Shown here: positions 35,706 to 46,556 of the stretch, piece by piece
Position numbering within the stretch: position 1 is the first letter of the stretch
Layout of the letters: every line of letters begins with the position of its first letter
Assembly: GCA_963930655.1 (NCBI GenBank)
Contig: OZ005600.1
Span: 1,801,501-1,865,500, forward strand
Origin: Myrica gale
Lineage: Eukaryota; Streptophyta; Magnoliopsida; Fagales; Myricaceae
Reading direction: 5' to 3'
DNA: 64,000 bases
Made by a program: the position numbers and the translations under genes
Notes under the pieces: generated by a model
Told to the model about the DNA's origin: nothing
Databases searched by the model: none
Seen by the model: the letters and a program-made list of their open reading frames with translations, nothing else

Positions 35706-36826
35706 ACGATTGTATAGAAGCATGCTACAATTGTACAGCGGCTAGTTGCACTATATAAGAAGTATGTGAAATTGCTTATAGTCATTGGGCACATCAAATG
35801 TCACATATCCAAATGTATGGGATCAAAAAGTTCATTGCTTGTTTGCTCGACGAAGCCTCCCCATCCCTCCATTCACTTTTTATCAGCCAAAATTTCAGCC
35901 CCATTCAAATCACAAGAAAGTAGGAGCACAGCGCATACCTGAATCCGTCAGACGTGCTCATATTCTCTCATCATCAGCAATGATAGTGATAAGACATCAG
36001 CAGTCTGTATGACACATTACAACAGCTCGGGATAATTTTATTCGCATAATTTAGCAACACGTTTTTCCTATCACAAGCATCCTACCAGGAAAAGGAGCAT
36101 ATGTCTATCTGGGGCAATGACACAAGAATAAAGACAAACACGCCATTTTATTTAACAGGAAGGTGAAGTGGACAAGCCAACTGATATTGTACCACATTCA
36201 TTCACCAACCCGAATGTCCTATAGAGACATTGTGAAGCGTTTTAATCAACCATCTGTCTCATTTCCCTCATAACTTAATGGGATTCGATCATCATATTAT
36301 GCACACCACATGGGCATGTACCATGTGCACTAGATTCTATAATGGAAACGGTTTAAAATCTTCTCCACACTGCTGTATATGTATCAAAATGAGTAAAAAA
36401 GATGATAACCTCCACAATGAATGTATAGTGCAATAATCAACATATTAGAAACCTCGAGCATGGTGGTACATCAAGGCCTGAGTTTTTGACTCTGCCAGTG
36501 ATACGAATTACATTAAACATATTCCCCCAAGAGTTTCTACTTGAAAACATAAATAAAAAACTAAAAGAAAAGGAAAATCACAGGATTTTTCTGGATCTAG
36601 GAGAAGCAACTTTCACCACCCTACTTTGTTCTACTCCTTAAAACTAAATGTCCAATGCCCATCAATTCAGATCCAAACGTTAGAATGAGCAACGTGAACC
36701 CGGTTTCATGGCACAGATCTGCGGGCCAAGCAAAAGATAAACTAGGTAGACAGCCACTGAAAGAGTATCTTGTGTATCCACCCCCAGCGAAGGGGTAATC
36801 TTCTTACCTTCCCCACAATTTTTAAC
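35706..36826. other. Intergenic between convergent genes, no gene seen
   Basis: About 1.1 kb between the 3' ends of WAT1-C (+) and the DEG9-like gene (-). It should hold both 3' UTRs. No structured repeats found. Confidence 0.45.
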
Positions 36827-39800
36827 TCAAGTCTTGAGGTCATCAGACATTGCAGCAGGTATACAATGTGTGGTCAGAATATCTAAAGTTGCTGCTTTGG
36901 CAGTCTTGGTGTGTAGGACCACTATCTGCATAGAGTTTTAAGACTTGTCAAAGTTAAGAGAAGAGGAGGGGGGGAGAGAGAGAGAGAGAGAGACAGAAAG
37001 AAAAAGAAAGAGAGAACCTGTTGGTACTCTAGATCAAACTTTAGATATTCATCATCACAATTGTCTACCATCCTGGCCAAGCTCCGAAGATTCTTCACAG
37101 GTTTACCATTGAAAGCAAGAACCTATCAATACATAAGAAAGATGTTAGCAAGTGCACTTAAAGCAATTTCGGGATGTTATATCTAAATATGTTGTACACA
37201 TCTTTCCTGACCTGAGTATTGACTATATCTTCATATCCAATATTAATGTCAGCCACGAGAACCTAGCACAAATTTTGGGCATAGAAGTGAGTGAGCTCAA
37301 GATGAGAAAAATCTCGAGTTACATACCATGGAATGAAATGACAAGGAAAAATGATGATAGACTACAAGAGGAACCTGAGAAACAACAACAAGCTGTTCAT
37401 CTACTGATTCTGCCATTGAATGTAGATGCTTGTCCAAGAGTTTGACTGGAGCATCAAATTCATAATCCTTTCCATACTGGAGATGGTGAAGAAACCCAGG
37501 GGTTAAGTAACAGAGAAATTACTCTTGTGAACTCAAGTTAATCTAATCTTAGCATCCCATATTTGCGATAGGAAATCACAAGTAGACATAGTTTCACACC
37601 CTTACACATCATCTACACTCATTACTAAATGTCTCTTTATTTTCCCCCTCTTCATAGGTAAATATTATGATGTTCTATACATCCAGACGATCCAACACAC
37701 ACATACCAAATACATATTCGCAACATGCAACACATACCACATACATATTCACAACATGCAACACATACCACGAGAGAAAATAAGCCTGAACTTATACAGG
37801 CTCTCAGCTGTATCCCTTCAGCATTCATTAGGTTAACTTGTAAGGTGAATATTGCAATGATATGACGAAGCACAAATAAAACCTAAAAACATCAGGTTGA
37901 AGTAGCTGCCATTCACGTGGTATTTTAACAGATGATAAGTCAGAAGGGCAACGAGTGAATGGGGGGCTCAAAGACACAAAATAATTGAGATAAAGCCAGG
38001 ATCACAATGAGGACACCAACACTGGTGAATGCATTCTGACCAATTATATAGTTGAAACGTGTACCGTTTAAGAATATATCTCATTCAAAAACCTAGCACC
38101 TCATACTTCTCAGTCAAATTTATCTAAGAAGTTAAGTTCTAGGGCCCAATCAAGCTGAAAGTATTGGAACAAACCGATGAAAAGTTCAAATGGGTCCATG
38201 CAGATGCATTTTTTTTATAAGTAGGTCCATGCAGATGCATAGAAACACAACAAATGATTTCATCCGGTTCTCTAATAAAGCAGCTAAACGTATGGAAAAG
38301 AAACATAGGCAAGAAGGGAGGGAGAGAGAAGAAGAGGGGGGGGGGAAGGAGAGAGAGAGAGAGAGAGAGAGAGCAAAGTTTCAGATTTACATACACACCT
38401 CAGAACGCAGATAGGGAACCGAAATAGCAGTAAAAACAAATCCAGCGATAATGAAATAAGACGGAGGTCTCCCCTTGATATGCGCTGGGATGAGACGCTT
38501 GTGAGTTTCGACTCTAATGTTGAATTCAAGTACCTCTGAATTGCGAAGAACTTTTACTAAAGCATAATCCCCAGTGTATTTTTGAGATACAAGATAACTG
38601 AAACCAATGCGCTCTCCATGCCTGAATGGAACTACAAAATTATTAAAAACAAAGGAAAAATTTAGTAGGTATTCTCAAGAGACTAAGGTGACGTTTGGAA
38701 AGAAATTTTTTTAAGAATTTTGAATTTGGAGGAGAAAATTTTGAGAGTAGTTTGTAAAAAGTTGGCGAAAAAGTTTAAGAATGTTTGATAATAAAATGAT
38801 TTTTATTGGAATTGGTTAAAAAGTAAGGAGAGAGAAGATTTGATAGAATTTTTTTAATGAAAAAAGTAGTGGTGTTGGTTTAAAAAGTAAGGAGAGAAAA
38901 TTTGATGGACTTAGTTTTATGAAATGTATTGAAGTTGGCGTGAAAAGTTGTTGAAATTTGTGTAAAAATTTTGAGTTTTTGATGTTTAGTTGTAAAAAAT
39001 TTCACTTTTATATTTTTTTTCCAAAAAGGCTGAAAATTTTTGTGACCCAAGCATCACCTAAATGAAAATTAATACAAAATTCAAGACACTTTTACATTCT
39101 GTGAAGAATTTTCTGGCCAGACCCAAGACAATGAACCATTTCTAGTAAGGAGGAACAAAGCCTAGGACAGGGACAAGAACAGCAGACTGACAACTATCAC
39201 CATAAAGAGGCTACACCTCCAGATGACACCAGGTACAATAGAGTTTGAGATGCAGAGGCCAAGTACTTCAGACAAGCTTTGAATGTTCTTGTCATCTGCA
39301 CTTCAACCCAATCATTTGAGGCTACAGTTCAAGATCTTTCGTTTTCACAGAACAGAAATAGTTCCTCTCTTTGACAATCGACTCGATAAACTTCTTCCTC
39401 AGCCATCCTTGTATCCTCTGGGGAGCATCTCATTTAATTAGAAGCCGTCAAGTAGTTGGATAAATGTAAGATTCGCATGACCAACATCTCGATCAGCTAC
39501 TTTAATTAGGTGCTGGCAGAAGCTATTCCAGCCAGTGTTAGTACTTCCTCTCTCACTCTTTTATGCACACACAAATCCTCATTTTCAAAGCATTTACTTA
39601 CCCTTGTTACCAGCAATCGGACATGCTCTCTGTTTCACCTATTATCTGATGAAACCATCTCCAATTGGCAAGTAAAATCGAGATATGGCTAGCATCCCAA
39701 CTTTTTATGGGTGTCACACTTTTGGCAACCACATAATCTTGTATCCAAATGATGGTATACAACACCAAAAAAGATTGCCACCTAAGTAAGGCCTACCAGA

Positions 39801-41772
39801 TTTCTATACAAGCTTAACATGTAAGTTTAGCGTTCCTCATAGTAAATATGTATTGAGATCAGACCACCCATAAGGGTAGAAGTGAGTTGCCAGATAAAGA
39901 ACACAATATTACAGCTGATTCTGATCTTATAATTTATAAATTCTTTTTGAGAGGCAAGAAAAGGGAGAAGGAAGGGGGAAGGGAGCTCACCTGTTCCATC
40001 ATTTGCAATATTTGCCCCATCAAAACTCAAGATAACATCAGATGGCTTCAGAACCTGGGATTCAGGAGCCGTTGGTTCAATTCTTCTGATACGGACACCC
40101 TTCTGATCGGGTCCCATCCCCATTGCCACACGAAGATCAGGATTTTCCATCTTCTGCCACTCAACTCCAAGAACTGGGAACCCTAGGACATTGCAAAAGA
40201 ATGAAAATCAAGCAGTCATTCCAACAAACAAACAATAACCTCAAATCTCAGTGTTGTCCCCTCTCTATAGTTGATGATCAGCTGTGAGGGAGAGTACAAT
40301 ATACCAATGATAACTTGTACTGATTACAACAACTGAAATCCTGCACTGCCCTTATTGTCATTTTAATTACTTTTGGATTATTTTTCAGGGGAAGTGGATT
40401 TAACTAAGTATAAACTAAGTAGAACTACACCCTGAGATACCTGTATATGCCCCATTTTTCTCATAATCTTTAATGAAATGAACAATGACTGGGGTTGGTA
40501 TGACATAACCAATGTTCTCCACATCTTCGTGCTTAAGGGACTGAAATGCAATACCCACACACTTTCCCCTATCATTGAAAGCCGGCCCACCAGAATTCCC
40601 AGAGTTTATTGCAGCATCTATCTGGGAAAACGCGTCAGGTACAAGGGCCAGAAAAAGAATATGTCAAAAAACCCGCATATTTGATATCAACATTTAACTC
40701 TAAAGAAGGCAACGTCGAAATGCTATAACCTGCAGTCCGAGAAGTTCTGTTGAACCATGAACATAAGAAAGTATCTCCATCCGCGACACGACACCACTTG
40801 TCACAGAGATTGTGTCACCCCCAATGGGGTAGCCCACGACAGTTACGGCATCTTGGAGGGCAGGCAAATCTCCAAACTCCAAAGGTGAAACTCCTTCCCA
40901 GAACTCATCATCACTCACCGTCAACATCGCTGTAGCATTGCAAAAAAAGCCCTTTCAGCTATCTTACTGAATCCAATAATATCACCTATAATCTTCGTGT
41001 TTATCGTTAAGCTTCCAATTCAATGGTATTCAATCTATTATGCCCCGCAAAAATTAAACTTGACCTATATACACACCAATCCCAGCTACAAAATTAGCTC
41101 AAAACCAAGTTTCCCTACTGAAAAGAAAAGAAATCCAAGTTTCGCATTACCGATATCACACTCAGTCCCAATTGCCAACACCGTTGCCAAATATTTTGTA
41201 TCTGAACCCCGCTTCTTCAACTTCACCTGGGTATGGTGCTCCACCGAGTGCGCATTTGTCAAGACCCTCTTCCCCCCAATGATAAAACCGCTACTGCTCG
41301 AGCTGTACTGTCTCTTCCTCTGCCACATCAGTGAGAAATTGGGCTCTGTGTGAACACAAAACACCTTCACTACAGCGTCCATGGAGGGCATCACCTTAAC
41401 CACGGTCTCCCATCTCACGGGTTCCGAGATGACTGCAGCAGTGGTTATCGCTGTTGTCGTCGTCATTGCTGTCGTTGCGTGCGTGAAGTCGCCGTTTAGC
41501 TCCGCGTGTCTGGTGCCTCGGCGTTCTGGTGAAGCCCCTATATTGGGCCGCGGGTTCTCGTTCTTCGTGATCTTACGAGGACGGCCGCGACCGCGCCGGG
41601 AGGACGAGGGGTTGTTCGCGTCCGTGTTCGGTTCGGTCGCGGGGGTGGAGACGGAGGCGGAGGCGGAGGCGGAGGGGACTTCGTTTGCTGTCGTGGTGGC
41701 GTGTTGGAAATCCTTGGTTTCCTCGTCTGGGGTTTTGGGTTTACGACCGCGTTTTCTTTTACCTTCGCCCAT
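36827..41772 (-). CDS. DEG9: DEG9-type serine protease (Do/HtrA family, 594 aa)
   Basis: HtrA-like trypsin-fold protease with PDZ-like C-terminus; plant DEG9 is nuclear/nucleolar. Nine minus-strand exons: 41772-41151, 40929-40730, 40621-40441, 40182-39991, 38631-38399, 37476-37375, 37262-37212, 37122-37018, 36925-36827; 1785 nt, 594 aa, close to the Arabidopsis protein (about 590). The catalytic triad is complete: His175 ([11 protein letters not shown]), Asp206 (GTECDIAMLTV) and Ser284 ([11 protein letters not shown]). The C-terminal half keeps family blocks such as [40 protein letters not shown] and [17 protein letters not shown]. The basic, low-complexity N-terminus carries two AT-hook-like cores, RGRKP near residues 8-12 and RGRP at 62-65, fitting nuclear location. 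The start is the first ATG of the conserved [11 protein letters not shown]; upstream in-frame codons are in the leader. Intron 4 (about 1.36 kb) holds a Harbinger-type MITE. Confidence 0.95.
36969..36993. repeat. GA microsatellite in DEG9 intron
   Basis: A purine run with about twelve GA units lies next to the donor of exon 8 (on the minus strand a CT tract just inside the intron). Confidence 0.8.
37688..37765. repeat. Tandem repeat of about 33 bp in DEG9 intron
   Basis: Two and a half units containing ACACATACCA, ATACATATTC and CAACATGCAA follow each other with few differences inside the intron between exons 5 and 6. Confidence 0.75.
38335..38373. repeat. G run and GA microsatellite beside DEG9 exon 5
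   Basis: A poly-G stretch followed by about a dozen GA units, just downstream of the exon 5 donor; on the transcribed strand it is a CT/C-rich tract near a splice site. Confidence 0.8.
38687..39058. mobile_element. PIF/Harbinger-type MITE in DEG9 intron 4
   Basis: A 372-bp non-coding element. Termini GGTGACGTTTGG and (inverted) GGTGATGCTTGG match at 10 of 12 positions, and a 3-bp TAA duplication flanks it at 38684-38686 and 39059-39061. Small size, AT-rich body and a TAA target site fit a Tourist/Harbinger MITE. Confidence 0.8.
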
Positions 41773-43366
41773 TTTTGCTCTTGAGAGAATCCCCAAATGG
41801 GCTTTCGGGGGGTGTTTAGGGGTTTTGCTACTTCTGGCCGAAAGGGGGTGGGAGATTCCAGAGCAACCATTTCTTCTTATTAGAGCAGAGCAACACCAGA
41901 CAGAGCGCGAGGAGAGTACGTAGGGCCTGAAATGGGTACTTGATAAAAGGCCCAAGATCCCAATTTTGGGCACAGTTAGTGAATGGTTCTTGAGTTGGGT
42001 TGGACTGTTTGCGGCAGAGTTAAGAGTTAAGAGGGTACGAAATTTGGCAGAGATGGGACAAAAGCCAACTGGGGCCAGGTGCAGATTGCAATCTCTCGGC
42101 AGCAGGGTGATGCCTTGATTGCATAAACAACTTAATTAATTCTACGAAGGACTTGTGGTAAAAAGGGAAGAGTAGTCTACTAGCGTAGCAACCTTTCTTG
42201 GATGTGATCATAGGAGCACACTTGCTGCAGAATGTTTGGTTTGAGTCATAGTTATTGTTTAATGGTAGAGCCCATCACCACAACACTAGGAAGACCATCG
42301 GAGAATCTCAAACCTGTCTAGGCCCAAGGTCCGAGTTTACTTTCGCAAGCGATTTCAACTTATGTCCACACTTAGAACTCCGAGCTTGCTTTAGAATGAC
42401 TTGTAGGTTACAACCACCTTGGCAAGACGTGTTTGTGGCATGCACTAAATTCTGAGTATCTCTATAGGACGACTATGGTTACAGACTTACAGGTTACCTT
42501 CGAAATGCTTATGTACAAGAAGCTGTTTGTCGATCCAATTAGCGCCCACGAGGCCCAGTCCTTCGCCCAAGCAACATGGGTCAGCTCTCCACTTGGAACG
42601 GGCGAGCCAGTGGATTGCAATAACTGGCCCTTCCGAATGAGCTGGAGCACTGTCCCACCAATATATAGTCTCATTTGATTGCATAATAACATGTACACCA
42701 TTACTATTACTATTGTATAATCATCACAGATTTCAAGGGATGTAATACGGGCGAGCCAATGGTATGAATATTTTTTTTTTGGTATCATTCTAAAGTCTAA
42801 ACTATTGCTTGACGTCAAAAAAATGGTTACAATTGTAATACGTCGCTCTAAACTATTTCTTGACGTCAGAAAACAGTTACAATTGTAATACTTTTTTTTT
42901 CTACGTAGTTACAATTGTAATACGGAAAAGCCGAGAATCATGGGCTTTCCTCAACACACTCATCCCCTAATTCTATAAATGCTCTTTATGTGAATGAGAA
43001 AATGTGAGAGCCAGAATTACTTTTTCAAATATTTGTCTCATTACAGATTAGGTACTCTGTGAACTGCTCCCTATGATTTCTCTGGTCCGCAACTTTTTCA
43101 CATTCTTTTCCTCGTGGTACAGGAGCCCTGTTCCTGATCTGTGACAATTGGATTAAATTATTAATAACTCCTCAATTTGCTGCAATATTATAACAATAAG
43201 AAACAAGTCTCTTATTTCTCCATATATCTGAACCAGTATATCCTGCAATTTGGGTGACCGGATTGCACTTGCAATACGAACACGAATTACAGAGGAGTCG
43301 GATGATCTCATATATCTTACCCAGATAGACACGCATGCCAAGTCTTTCAACGGGGTCAGTGAGCAT
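41773..43366. other. DEG9 promoter side and intergenic DNA
   Basis: Contains the promoter and 5' leader of the DEG9-like gene (41773 to about 41930) and then 1.4 kb without a convincing gene. Short overlapping frames near 42430-42820 lack domains. The notable feature is the palindrome cluster at 42800-42923. Confidence 0.45.
42800..42923. repeat. Palindrome-bearing direct repeats
   Basis: Two direct repeats of about 51 bp each carry the perfect palindrome TGACGTCA (42810-42817 and 42861-42868) and, some 10 bases on, the perfect 12-bp palindrome TTACAATTGTAA (42827-42838 and 42877-42888). A third TTACAATTGTAA sits at 42909-42920, directly after another palindrome, CTACGTAG (42901-42908). TGACGTCA is the classical bZIP/TGA-factor binding core, but whether these sites are used is unknown. 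Confidence 0.8.
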
Positions 43367-44844
43367 GCAGGTGTGGAAATTCAGAGGCCCCTAGATTAGG
43401 TCTTTGTATTCTTGGTTGTAATTCTTTACAGTAACTTTCATATTCTTTACTTAATATTACTCTTCTGCTAATTTATTACAACAAGAAAGAGTATTGGCCG
43501 GCTTTATCTTTCTCCAGGACACACGTATTGTATTTCTAAGCCTTGTGCTTGGGTTAGCAGGTGCGTAAATTCAGAGCACGCGCGCCCATAGATTAGGTTT
43601 CAAAGATAAGAAAGTCCTATGGCTGTGCACACTTACCTAAAATTTCTCTGGGCAGCTAGCAGCCCTGATATATCTATGTGAGAAAGGCATCACGGGCGAC
43701 GGGGCGAGTGATCGAATCTGAGAGAGAAGAACTTCCTGTGATGGTCATCGACGGCGTGTTTGAATAGCACAGCGAAACTTCTTAGCGTCAGCATGTTTGA
43801 ATAGTACAAAAGCATTATCCAAGATAAACGCATAATATTATAAATTATTTCCGCCTTTTAACCGCGTACGGAATTGAATGCCGGTTTCAATTTGATCTCG
43901 AGAACAAGGAAGAACCGAAACAAGGAATCTGGAAATGGCGATTAGGCGCTAGCTCGTGTGAACAAATTACTTTTCTTTTGGAGCTGGGTATGACTATGAC
44001 TTCCATACAACTTGTTATTTCGTGATATATAGTATAGCTTCCTGTAAACCCAATTAATTGAATGGTCAAGTCTTTACGCTTGGGACAATATCAAAAAAAC
44101 AAATTGGGTGGACGATCAGAGGTACCATATAGATTAAATATGTAACGCAAAGATAGTATTAATTAATTTGTAACTACAAAAAATGAAAACATAAAATTTT
44201 AGTATTATTTAGGATATAATCTTATAAGTCACATCAGAAGTTGTTGTACAAACCCAAAATGATTGGATTAGTACATTAATATTTGACAAACTTATTTTAA
44301 AAATAAAAAATATTTTAGTACCAGTTTGAAATTTTGAAAATAATAAATAGACTAATATAATAATTAAATGTAAATTTCAAAATGATGTAATTTCACTTTA
44401 ATATAATAAGAAAGCATTCTAATCGAGCAAGTACTAGCTAGCTACTACATCATTCTAGGTTATGTTCGTTTTGAGTAAAAATATAGGATTTTAGAGAAGT
44501 TGTGAAAATTTATGTTGAATAGTGTTTTATTGGTATTTGTGTAAATGGAGATATAAATGATTTGATGTAATTGTTTAATAAAAAATATTGGAGTTATGTG
44601 AAAAAGTATAGAGAGAGAAAATCTATGTTGAATAAAAAATTAAAAAAAAATATTGAAAATTGTGTAAAATGTATTGGTGTTTGTGTTTGAATTCTGAATA
44701 TATTCGGTAGTAATTTTATAAATATACATAGAATCCTAAAAAAAGTGAAAACGAACATAACCCTAATTTCTTTTTGCTCCATCTTACGCTGATAAACACG
44801 CAATGCATATGATATACTCTTTCAAGTTTAAACAGGATCAGGTT
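43367..44844. repeat. Tandem array, unit 1
   Basis: First of three diverged direct copies of a non-coding segment. Shared landmarks, in order: GCAGGTGTGGAAATTCAGA; CTTATTACAACAA-type stretch; GTTTGAATAGCACAGCGAA; a CGGAATTGAATGCCGG-like block; CCAATTAATTGAATGGTCAA; TAATATTTGACAAACTTATTTT; and TTTAATATAATAAGAAAGCAT. This unit lacks much of the middle part of unit 2 and carries a 305-bp MITE near its end. No coding capacity was recognised and the origin of the unit is unknown. Confidence 0.75.
44458..44762. mobile_element. Harbinger-like MITE, copy 1
   Basis: A 305-bp element with perfect 15-bp terminal inverted repeats (GGTTATGTTCGTTTT) and a 3-bp CTA duplication at 44455-44457 and 44763-44765. 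Non-coding and AT-rich. Unit 3 of the array lacks it at the corresponding place (GCTACTAGATGACTAATTAC), an empty-site check that supports the boundaries. A related copy lies inverted at 50101-50385. Confidence 0.88.
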
Positions 44845-45709
44845 GCAGGTGTGGAAATTCAGATGCCCCGATATTAGGTAGTATTTGCATTATTGGCTGT
44901 AATTCTTTACCTAACTTTCGTATTCTCAATTACTTGATATTACTTTTCTGACTTATTACAACGATACGGAAGAGACTTGGCCATGCACACTTGACTTATT
45001 GTAATAGCTCTCTCTCTCTCTCTCTGCGAGAAAGGCATCTACGGATCATGAGTGTATATGAGAGAGAAGAACTTATTGTGATCGTCATCGACTCATGGAC
45101 GACGTGTTTGAATAGCACAGCGAATTATGTTGGGATAGAGGCTCAGAGAACAAGACGATTTAGCATGTTTGAACAGTACAAAGCATTGTCCAAAATAAAA
45201 GGCATAATATTATTATTTTGACCTATTAGTCCGCGCACGGAATTGAATTCCGGTTCCAATTTGTTCTGCAAGAAGAACCGAAACAATGAATCTGGAAAAT
45301 GGCGATCACGCGCTCTTGCGAACTAACTTTTCTTTTGGAGCTGGGTCTGACACACTGACTAATTCCTTACAACTTGTTATTTCGTGATAGCTTCCAGTAA
45401 ATCCAATTAATTGAATGGTCAAGTCGCATGTGCGAGCTTTGGCTCGGTTGGCCACAATCATTAGAGCTACGTCTCTTTTGTACTAGGCCGGCCGGTCTCC
45501 TAATGCATAATACGTACGGTAGCTACCCTGCAATCATGAAAAAGGTAAAGAGCTGCAAGGTCGAGCACCAGATCAACTTCGATCCTCCTTGTCATTGGAT
45601 ATTGGGCACTAATGGTATAATTAACTTTATGAAAGAGCGTTCTCTCCTCTTGACTCGTGCGTGCCAAGCTGATCATCGTGAAAGTAATTGCCTATCAGTT
45701 GCGTAATGG

Positions 45710-46062
45710 GAGAGTTACTGTGAATTTTGAGAGGTTAATTTTAAAAATTATAAAATAATCTTTTTTTATTTAATTATTAATTTTTATTATAATATTTATT
45801 TAAATTATACATCTGCAACTTTTTCACGACTCGTAATAAAAAATTTTAACAATCAATCACAACATCATAATTTTTGTTAATAAGTACGAAAGTATATCTC
45901 TAAGTCAGTAACTTATTAATAATAATATTATGTCTTAAATTAAAAATATAATCTAATGATAAATATTTTTATACTATATATATATTTAAATAAAAAATAA
46001 AAAAATGTTATTATTTTACGAAATCGGCCCTCGCCCTTAAAATCAATTTCTGGTTCCTCCAT
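45710..46062. mobile_element. Degraded hAT end
   Basis: AT-rich DNA ending in AATTTCTGGTTCCTCCATTG, which inverted reads CAATGGAGGAACCAGAAATT, a hAT-type terminus like those at 31051 and 46557. The other end is not recognisable and no target duplication was found, so the left boundary is approximate. Confidence 0.5.
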
Positions 46063-46502
46063 TGCATGGGCACTTGATATACATAAATTTTTTGGTTTTA
46101 AGGAAAAAACTATTATTTATAATTCATGATTTTTGTTAATAACTACCATGAAAGCATATCTCTAAGTGACTAAGTCAGTAATTTATTAATAATATTATTA
46201 TGTCTTAGATTAAAAATATAACCTAACGATAAATATTTTATACTATATATATATCATCGTGCATGCACTAGTACTGCGTGAAGTTGCCAATAAGTTTCGT
46301 AAATTGACAAATAAGTCACCATTAACAGGGCCACTTGCAATTTGAACTAATCAGAGTCGCTTTTATTAATTTAGGCGTGGACACATTTTGGAAACAAATA
46401 AGTTTTACAACATGTATGCGGTTACGTCAGATCAGAAGTCTTACTTAGATCAAAGATGTCAGGTAAAGGTGGTACTAATGAATTTTTTTAACCACTAGAA
46501 AT

Positions 46503-46530
46503 GAATATATATATATATATATATATATAA
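46503..46530. repeat. TA microsatellite
   Basis: About a dozen uninterrupted AT units, immediately left of the hAT insertion. Confidence 0.85.
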
Positions 46531-46556
46531 AGGTCTGATATTGTTTAGGACATGAT

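Noticed and set aside
41381-41923. Plus-strand frame of 180 codons opposite DEG9 exon 1
   Set aside because: It is the mirror of the GC-rich, repetitive DEG9 N-terminal coding region; the minus-strand frame has the conserved protein.
42433-42818. Overlapping frames between DEG9 and the array
   Set aside because: No domains, conflicting strands, and no GC or codon signal.
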